From Solirubrobacteraceae bacterium (lineage in GTDB: Bacteria > Actinomycetota > Thermoleophilia > Solirubrobacterales > Solirubrobacteraceae): a stretch of DNA of 5,417 bases. The DNA lies in contig JAUJME010000120.1 of assembly GCA_030447005.1 (NCBI GenBank), positions 1 to 5,417 of the forward strand. Direction: 5' to 3'. Both the position numbers and the translations under genes were made by a program. Of the stretch, positions 1 to 4,371 are shown in pieces. The notes below the pieces were generated by a model. The model was not told the DNA's origin and did no database searches. It saw only the letters and a program-made list of their open reading frames with translations. Numbering within the stretch: the stretch's first letter is position 1; each line of letters begins with the position of its first letter.

Positions 1-57
1 CTGCTCACCAAGCGCGAGCCGGGCCCCAAGCGCAAGCACGGGAACATCCCCCTCTAA
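1..57 (+). CDS. Acyl-CoA carboxylase carboxyltransferase (beta) subunit, C-terminal end only
   Basis: Only the last 18 codons and a TAA stop are present; the gene enters from the left edge. The reading is LLTKREPGPKRKHGNIPL. The lysine-rich stretch followed by KHGNIPL at the extreme C-terminus is typical of carboxyltransferase beta subunits of propionyl-CoA/acetyl-CoA carboxylases (PccB/AccD family), which transfer CO2 from carboxybiotin to an acyl-CoA in the cytoplasm. Identification rests on this short tail alone, but it is supported by the epsilon-subunit-like gene on the same strand at 2116-2310, because in actinobacteria a small epsilon gene commonly follows the beta gene. Which acyl-CoA is used cannot be told from this fragment. 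Confidence 0.7.
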   Translation: MLTKREPGPKRKHGNIPL

Positions 58-67
58 CGTCGCCCAG

Positions 68-194
68 AGGACGAGCGCCAGCGAAGTCCGGCCGGGCGAA
101 ACCCGATTCAGGACGAGCGCCAGCGAAGTCCGGCCGGGCGAAACCCGATTCAGGACGAGCGCCAGCGAAGTCCGGCCGGGCGAAACCCCTATTC
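68..194. repeat. Three tandem copies of a 42-bp repeat
   Basis: The unit begins AGGACGAGCGCCAGCGAAGT and ends in GAAACCCGATTC. Copy 1 is 68-109 and copy 2 is 110-151, identical over 42 bp. Copy 3 starts at 152 and is identical for 37 bp to 188; it then reads CCTATTC where the others have CGATTC less one base, so it may run to about 194 with one small indel. Each unit carries local dyads: GGAC...GTCC closing a 13-nt segment, the perfect 8-bp palindrome CCGGCCGG, and CGGG-CGAAA-CCCG. There are no spacers, so it is not a CRISPR. The array fills the gap between two convergent genes, starting 10 nt after the carboxylase stop, so a role in transcript 3'-end formation is plausible, but no T-tract is seen. 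It could equally be a dispersed intergenic element of this lineage or simple slippage amplification. Confidence 0.93.
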
Positions 195-2045
195 CCTCGG
201 GTCGCGCAGCACCAGCTCGACGTTGCGGTCGCGCTGGCCGCCGCGCTTCTCGGCGGTGCCGGCGGAGCCCTCGGCGCCCTCGCGCTGCGGATCGTTGTAG
301 GACAGCACCCGCGACAGCGACGAGAGCTGCGCCTCGGTGAATCCGAGGGCGGGTCCGGGGGCCGGCGCGGTGACCGGAGCGGCCGCGTCGATCACCGTCC
401 CGAACAGCGACAGGGTCCCGTCGCGGTTGTCCATCACCTCGATGGTCCGGCTCTGCTGGGGCCAGTCGATGTGCGACGCCGTGTTGATCTCCCAGAACGC
501 CCGGCGGCCCTTGCGGAACAGGTCGACGCGGTTCGAGTGGGTGTGGCCGGAGACGAACGCGATCACGTTGCGGCCCTCGAGGAAGAGATCGCGGATCGAC
601 CGCTTGCCCTCCAGCCCCCGGTGCAGCGGGGTCGACCTCCGCGGGTCGGCGTCGCAGCCCGGCTCGTCGGCCGGCTCGCACTTGCCCGCCCGCTCGTCCG
701 TGCGCGTGTTGTCCATGGTGTCGAGCGTGTGGTGACCGAAGGCGACCACCAGCTCGTCGCGCCTGCGGGCCTTCGAGAGCTCGCGCTCGAGCCAGCGGTA
801 CTGCGGATGGTCGATGTTGCCCGTCGAGCCGCCGCCCTGGGCGACCGTGTCGAGCGAGATGAAGCGGAAGCCGCGCTTCGGCGCCCACGAGTAGTAGGTC
901 GCGTTGTCCCTCGAGCGGCTGCGCTCGGAGCGGTCCACGTAGCCGAAGCCGTGGCGCCTGGAGGTCCCCACCTCGCGCTTGTAGTCGCGCGTCGAGATGA
1001 TCCGGCGGTCGGGGTCGGGCGCGGTCTTGCCCGCGCCCTGCAGCAGCTTGGCGATGAACGCGGGGTCTCCGAAGGAGGCGAAGAGCTCGTCCGACGAGGC
1101 GCCCGAGAACTGCTTGGGGTCGAACGCCGCGTTCGGGAAGACCTTCAGGCAGCCGACCGCGATCGCCCGGAAGAGGTCCTCGCTGGCCGGCGCGTTGCCC
1201 TGTACGAGGCCGTCGTGGTTGCCGCGGGAGATGAACCACGGCACGTCGAGGCCCTCGGCCACGAACGACCTCTGCGCGCGCTCGAGCAGGCCCGGGTAGC
1301 GCGGGAAGCCCGCGAAGGGGCCGGCGCCGGTCGGCGGCGCCTCGTCGGGGTCGTAGAAGCCCTCGAAGCGGTCGCGCGGCGCATTGCGGTAGTCGTCGTA
1401 GTCGGCGACGCCCGTGTAGCGGCGGTTGGCGACGTCGTCGTTGAGCTTCGCGATCTCCTCCGGCTTCGCGCCGCCGCACGGGTTGCCCGCCGAGACCGGC
1501 TTGCCCGAGAACGGATCGACCGTGCCGCCGTCGAGGACCGTCTTGAACCAGCGCGTCTCGTTGAGCTGCTGGTTGTCGGCGAGGTCGCCGGTCGTGATGG
1601 CGAAGCGAAGCCTGGCCCGGTCACCGTCGCCCTGGCGGACCCGGCTCGTGCGGTTGGCGTTGATGTTGCGCACGACGGAGTCGAAGCTCTGCGTGCCGAG
1701 CATCTCCTGCGGGCGCCACGACGACTTGATCTCTCCGCCGCCCGGATCGGCGAAGTCGACGCGGGCGGGCGACATCTCGTCGACGATCTGCGGGTCGGTG
1801 ACCTGGCCGAAGAACAGCAGCGACTTGCGCGTGCGCGCGCGGTTGCCGCGGTTCCGCGCCCCCGGGCCGCGCCGGACGACGTAGTCGTCGCCGGCAGTCG
1901 AGCGCAGCGGGACGAAGCCCGGGCCCTCGCCCGGGACGATGGTCTCCTCGCCCGTGGTCTTGCCGAGCGGGTCGGCGAGCGCGGCGGCGGGCGCGAGCGC
2001 GAGAGGGGCGAGCAGGGCGAGGGTGGCGAGCCGGCGACCGCGCAT
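189..2045 (-). CDS. Secreted calcineurin-like metallophosphoesterase (PPA1498-type)
   Basis: A 618-residue protein of the calcineurin-like phosphoesterase fold, which uses a two-metal centre to hydrolyse phosphate esters; the substrate is unknown. Residues 1-24 form a signal peptide: MRGRR, a hydrophobic Leu/Ala core, then an ALA-D cleavage site, so it should act outside the membrane. Metal-site motifs appear in order: TDPQ (83-86), GDLADN (153-158), GNHDG (275-279), GHHTLD (437-442) and GHTHSN (500-505). The length and the TDPQIVDEMSPARVDF segment suit the actinobacterial PPA1498-type family (TIGR03767). I place the start at the ATG at 2045-2043 because the signal peptide begins there and GGAAGG lies 9 nt upstream; the open frame continues to 2216, but those 57 extra residues overlap the divergent gene and look non-native. 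The first motif has Gln where most of the superfamily has His (DxH). The TAG stop (191-189) abuts or lies within the third repeat copy. Function beyond phosphoesterase is not determinable. Confidence 0.92.
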   Translation of the reverse strand: MRGRRLATLALLAPLALAPAAALADPLGKTTGEETIVPGEGPGFVPLRSTAGDDYVVRRGPGARNRGNRARTRKSLLFFGQVTDPQIVDEMSPARVDFADPGGGEIKSSWRPQEMLGTQSFDSVVRNINANRTSRVRQGDGDRARLRFAITTGDLADNQQLNETRWFKTVLDGGTVDPFSGKPVSAGNPCGGAKPEEIAKLNDDVANRRYTGVADYDDYRNAPRDRFEGFYDPDEAPPTGAGPFAGFPRYPGLLERAQRSFVAEGLDVPWFISRGNHDGLVQGNAPASEDLFRAIAVGCLKVFPNAAFDPKQFSGASSDELFASFGDPAFIAKLLQGAGKTAPDPDRRIISTRDYKREVGTSRRHGFGYVDRSERSRSRDNATYYSWAPKRGFRFISLDTVAQGGGSTGNIDHPQYRWLERELSKARRRDELVVAFGHHTLDTMDNTRTDERAGKCEPADEPGCDADPRRSTPLHRGLEGKRSIRDLFLEGRNVIAFVSGHTHSNRVDLFRKGRRAFWEINTASHIDWPQQSRTIEVMDNRDGTLSLFGTVIDAAAPVTAPAPGPALGFTEAQLSSLSRVLSYNDPQREGAEGSAGTAEKRGGQRDRNVELVLRDPRE

Positions 2046-2054
2046 GCGCGGCAG

Positions 2055-2060
2055 CCTTCC
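2055..2060 (-). promoter_or_regulatory. Ribosome binding site that fixes the phosphoesterase start
   Basis: On the minus strand GGAAGG lies 9 nt before the ATG at 2045-2043. This Shine-Dalgarno match, together with the signal peptide that begins exactly at that ATG, decides against the longer in-frame start at 2216. Confidence 0.7.
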
Positions 2061-2062
2061 AG

Positions 2063-2089
2063 AGCGGAGCGCAATGTGAAGCTCCCGCT
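2063..2089. promoter_or_regulatory. Imperfect inverted repeat in the divergent intergenic region
   Basis: AGCGGAGC (2063-2070) and GCTCCCGCT (2081-2089) are complementary with a single extra base in the right arm, separated by 10 nt. It lies between the divergently oriented phosphoesterase and the epsilon-like gene, just 5' of the phosphoesterase ribosome binding site on the minus strand. It could be a regulator operator or a 5'-UTR hairpin that affects access to that site. I could not assign convincing -35/-10 boxes: TTGGGC (2123-2118) and TATCGT (2102-2097) on the minus strand are only 15 nt apart and are weak. Confidence 0.4.
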
Positions 2090-2115
2090 GTCCGGGACGA
2101 TACCGTTGGCGCCGG

Positions 2116-2310
2116 ATGCCCAACCGACGCCCGAAGCTCGAGCTGCGCGGCTCCTCGGCCACGCCGGAGGAGGCGGCCGCGGTGATCGCCGCCGTCGAGC
2201 AGTTCCTCCGCGACACCGTCCCGCCGGTCGTCGCGGCCCCCGCGGGCCCGAGCCCGTGGGTGCGCGCGGCGCTGCTCGAGGCGGTCAGCCGCGAGCCCGA
2301 GCGGTTCTAG
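2116..2310 (+). CDS. Small acyl-CoA carboxylase epsilon-subunit-like protein
   Basis: A 64-residue soluble protein. After a short basic start comes LELRGSSATPEEAAAVIAAV, an RG followed by a TPEE-led helix (about 15-33), then a Pro/Ala-rich linker (about 35-47) and a C-terminal SPWVRAALLEAVSREP segment with a conserved-looking Trp. This arrangement (RG-x-PTPEE helix, Ala/Pro linker, Trp plus basic tail) is that of actinobacterial acyl-CoA carboxylase epsilon subunits, small proteins that bridge or stabilise the alpha and beta subunits. The carboxylase beta tail at 1-57 is on the same strand, which supports the call, although 2058 nt separate the two. No strong ribosome binding site precedes the ATG. 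The stop is TAG, 22 nt from the convergent stop of the TSUP gene. Assignment is by pattern only; a lineage-specific hypothetical protein is the alternative. Confidence 0.68.
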   Translation: MPNRRPKLELRGSSATPEEAAAVIAAVEQFLRDTVPPVVAAPAGPSPWVRAALLEAVSREPERF

Positions 2311-2332
2311 CCGGCCTGTTGGCTCCCGGGCG

Positions 2333-3229
2333 TCACACCTGGCCGAGCCGGGCGACGGCGCGGCGCCGGACGCGCGTGCGCGAAACGAGCAGGATGACAA
2401 GCAGGGTCGCGGGCACCGCGGCGAACGCGGCGGGCGGGATCTCGCCACCGGCCTTGGAGACCAGCCCCATGGCCGAGCCGATGAGCACCACGGCCAGCAC
2501 GATCCGCAGTGCGTTGGTGGGGACCTTGGGCGTGAGGCTCGAGCCGATGACGACCCCGGGCACCGAGCCGCAGAGGATGGTCGCCGCCAGCAGGTAGTCG
2601 ATGTTGCCGGCGACCATGTGCGCGACCGTGGCGGCCCACAGGAGCACGGCGGCGTGGAAGACGTCCGTGCCCACCACCCGCGTCGGGACGAGCCGGAACA
2701 CCAGGATGAGCGCGACCGCGATCAGGCCGCCGCTGCCCGCCGAGGTCACGCCGAGCACGAAGCCGACCAAGCCGCCCACGACGACCGCCCGGACCTTGTC
2801 GCCCCGCGTGCCCCGGAAGCCGTGGACCTCGGACTCCGAGAGGTAGGGGAAGACCGTGATGCGCACGAGCACCGCGACGCCGGTCAGGAGCAGGGCGCCC
2901 GCGACCGCGACGAGGACGTACTTGTCGAACGCGCCCCCCGCCTCGGCGGCGAGGATCTGGAGCGAGACGACGCCCGCGATCGCGGCGGGGACCGAGCCGA
3001 CGGCCATCCAACCCGAGAGGCGCATGTCGACCAGGCCGTTGCGGAAGTGCCGCCAGCCGCCGACCGTCTTCGTGACCGCGCCGTAGGCGAGGTCGGTGCC
3101 GATCGCCGTCACCGGACTGACCCCGAATATGAGGATCAGGATCGGCGTCATCAGGGCGCCGCCGCCCATCCCCGTCAGGCCGACGAGGATGCCGACCGCG
3201 AGGCCGAAGAAGATGATGGCGGGATCCAT
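2333..3229 (-). CDS. TSUP (TauE/SafE-type) membrane permease, probable sulfur-anion transporter
   Basis: A 298-residue integral membrane protein with about eight hydrophobic segments and almost no soluble domain. It shows the two-fold internal repeat of the TSUP family (PF01925): GLTGMGGGALMTP...IGTDLAYGAVTKTVGGWRHFRNG (about 17-65) echoed by GVTSAGSGGLIAV...VGTDVFHAAVLLWAATVAHMVAGNID (about 160-211). A charged cytoplasmic-type loop (about 131-146) separates the halves and the C-terminus is Arg-rich (284-294). Family members carry sulfite, sulfoacetate, sulfate or other small anions across the inner membrane. Its position after cysN, cysC and an Rrf2 regulator on the same strand favours a sulfur substrate, but direction and substrate cannot be read from sequence. 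The ATG at 3229 has AGGA 11 nt upstream. A 69-nt gap with dyad symmetry precedes it, suggesting its own promoter or operator in addition to readthrough from the cys genes. Confidence 0.93.
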   Translation of the reverse strand: MDPAIIFFGLAVGILVGLTGMGGGALMTPILILIFGVSPVTAIGTDLAYGAVTKTVGGWRHFRNGLVDMRLSGWMAVGSVPAAIAGVVSLQILAAEAGGAFDKYVLVAVAGALLLTGVAVLVRITVFPYLSESEVHGFRGTRGDKVRAVVVGGLVGFVLGVTSAGSGGLIAVALILVFRLVPTRVVGTDVFHAAVLLWAATVAHMVAGNIDYLLAATILCGSVPGVVIGSSLTPKVPTNALRIVLAVVLIGSAMGLVSKAGGEIPPAAFAAVPATLLVILLVSRTRVRRRAVARLGQV

Positions 3230-3251
3230 GTGCCAGGGCGTCCTGAGGTGG

Positions 3252-3279
3252 CAAGTTGACTAACCGCACCAACTTGGTG
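3252..3279. promoter_or_regulatory. Dyad-symmetric candidate operator upstream of the TSUP gene
   Basis: In the 69-nt gap between the Rrf2 gene and the transporter, CAAGTTG (3252-3258) and CAACTTG (3270-3276) form a perfect 7-bp inverted repeat with an 11-nt spacer. Overlapping it is a 13-bp near-palindrome, CACCAA-C-TTGGTG (3267-3279). The gap is visibly more AT-rich than the flanking genes. An Rrf2 dimer is the obvious candidate ligand, since its gene ends 20 nt away and Rrf2 proteins bind dyads of about 25 bp. It has no T-tract, so a terminator is less likely. Clear -35/-10 boxes were not found. Binding is inferred, not shown. Confidence 0.5.
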
Positions 3280-3298
3280 ATGTTGGAGGCTACCAGGC

Positions 3299-3754
3299 TC
3301 AGTGCGGGAGCCACGCGTCCGGCGAGGCCGCCAGGTGCTGGACCGCCTCGGGCAGCCGTCCCTGCGCCACGTCCTCGACCGTCGTCCCCTCGAGCACCAT
3401 GCGGATGCTCGCCCGCAGCGCGATCCACACGTCGCGCAGCGGCTCGGCCGCGCCCTCGTAGGCCAGCGACTCCGGCCGGGCGCCGCGCACGCCGGCCAGC
3501 GGGCCCTCGACCGCCCGGATGACGTCGGCGAGCGAGATCTCGGCGGCGGGCCGCGCGAGCCGGTAGCCGCCCTCGTTGCCGCGCTGGCTGGAGACGACCT
3601 GCGCGCGGCGCAGTGCGACGAGGATGTTCGTCAGGAAGTGCCCGGGTATCTGCTGGGCGTCGGCGATCGTCTCGGACGTCAGCAGCCGGCCGTCGGCCGC
3701 CGCCAGCTCGACGACGGCGCGGACCGCGTAGTCGGCGCGCGCGGAGAGCCGCAC
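3299..3754 (-). CDS. Rrf2-family transcriptional regulator
   Basis: A 151-residue winged-helix regulator. The N-terminal RLSARADYAVRAVVELA is the Rrf2 signature (compare the YA(V/L)R helix), followed by the recognition region IADAQQIPGHFLTNILVALR (about 30-49), the wing QRGNEGGYRLARP (57-69) and ISLADVIRAVEGP (73-85). I place the start at GTG 3754-3752, the codon that gives the family-typical N-terminus; no in-frame ATG is suitable. It begins 5 nt after the cysC stop, so it belongs to the cys operon. The protein contains no cysteine, so it cannot hold the three-Cys Fe-S cluster of IscR or NsrR. With its location this suggests a CymR-like sulfur-status regulator, which in Bacillus works by complex formation with a cysteine biosynthesis enzyme. 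The effector here is unknown. Confidence 0.92.
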   Translation of the reverse strand: MRLSARADYAVRAVVELAAADGRLLTSETIADAQQIPGHFLTNILVALRRAQVVSSQRGNEGGYRLARPAAEISLADVIRAVEGPLAGVRGARPESLAYEGAAEPLRDVWIALRASIRMVLEGTTVEDVAQGRLPEAVQHLAASPDAWLPH

Positions 3755-3759
3755 GCCGC

Positions 3760-4371
3760 TCAGGCCCCACGGTCGAGCAGCGACCGCAACGCCGCCACCG
3801 CGTCGGGGATCGCGACCGCGCCCCCGTCGATGCGCAGCTCGGCGCCGGCGGGCGGCTCGTACGGGGCGCCGACGCCGGTCAGGTCGGCGATCTCCCCCCG
3901 GCGGGCCCGCGCGTAGAGCCCCTTCGGGTCGCGCCGCTCGCAGACCTCGAGCGGCGTGTCGACCCAGACCTCGGCGAAGCGCAGGCCGGCCGCCTCGTGC
4001 AGCGCCCGGGCGGCGTCGCGGTCCGCGGCGTACGGGCTGACGAGGCTCACGAGCGCCACCGTACCGCCGTCGGCGAGCAGCGCCGCGACGTGCGCCGTGC
4101 GCCGGACGTTCTCCGCCCGGTCGGCCGCCGCGAACCCGAGGTCGCCGTTGAGGCCGTGGCGGAGGTCGTCGCCGTCGAGCAGGTAGGCGGGGCGGCCGGC
4201 CTCGACGAGCGCGGCCTCGAGCGCCGCGGCGAGCGTCGACTTGCCCGAGCCCGAGAGCCCGGTGAACCACAGGGTCGCCCCCTCGGTCCCCAGCGCCGCC
4301 CAGCGGCGGGAGCGCTCGAGCGTCCGCGAGTGCCTCGTCACGTTCGGCGACCGGGGCGCCGGGCCGCTCAT
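3760..4371 (-). CDS. cysC: Adenylyl-sulfate (APS) kinase
   Basis: A 203-residue cytoplasmic P-loop kinase that converts APS and ATP to PAPS, the second step of sulfate activation. Motifs: Walker A GLSGSGKST (38-46), DGDDLRHGLNGDLGF (66-80, APS and Mg contacts), ADRAENVRR (83-91), VSPY with Ser112 at the position that can be phosphorylated in E. coli CysC, VDTPLEVCERRDPKGLY (137-153) and GEIADLTGVGAPYEPP (159-174), the lid. Length is normal for the standalone enzyme; the first 30 residues are the usual TRHSRTLERSRRW-type extension. The ATG (4371-4369) overlaps the cysN TGA as ATGA, which suggests translational coupling; no strong ribosome binding site is seen. The lid reads LTG where FTG is usual, so one of the two aromatic residues that stack on APS adenine appears replaced by Leu164. 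Confidence 0.96.
   Translation of the reverse strand: MSGPAPRSPNVTRHSRTLERSRRWAALGTEGATLWFTGLSGSGKSTLAAALEAALVEAGRPAYLLDGDDLRHGLNGDLGFAAADRAENVRRTAHVAALLADGGTVALVSLVSPYAADRDAARALHEAAGLRFAEVWVDTPLEVCERRDPKGLYARARRGEIADLTGVGAPYEPPAGAELRIDGGAVAIPDAVAALRSLLDRGA

Noticed and set aside
68..194. CRISPR array
   Set aside because: Repeats are directly abutting with no spacers, and there are no cas genes nearby.
2046..2216. 57-residue N-terminal extension of the phosphoesterase
   Set aside because: The signal peptide and ribosome binding site place the start at 2045, and the extension would overlap the divergent small gene in antisense.
2311..2332. Bidirectional terminator between the convergent small gene and the TSUP gene
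   Set aside because: The 22-bp gap has only short GC dyads such as CCCGGG and no T-tract or strong stem.
471..2597. Long plus-strand open frame of 708 codons opposite the phosphoesterase
   Set aside because: Its translation is Arg/Ala/Val/Glu-rich low-complexity with no domain, typical of the antisense of a high-GC gene; the minus frame has a signal peptide and all phosphoesterase motifs.
3244..3272. Sigma70-like promoter (TTGGTG as -35) for the TSUP gene
   Set aside because: At 17-nt spacing the -10 position reads ACCTCA, which is not a credible match.
2307..3770. 487-codon minus-strand open frame spanning the TSUP and Rrf2 genes
   Set aside because: It is an Arg/Pro/Gly-rich out-of-frame shadow of two genes with clear family motifs.
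3755..4270. Fusion of the Rrf2 domain to an upstream extension
   Set aside because: The open frame extends upstream, but the sequence is an out-of-frame read of cysC; the regulator starts at the GTG at 3754.
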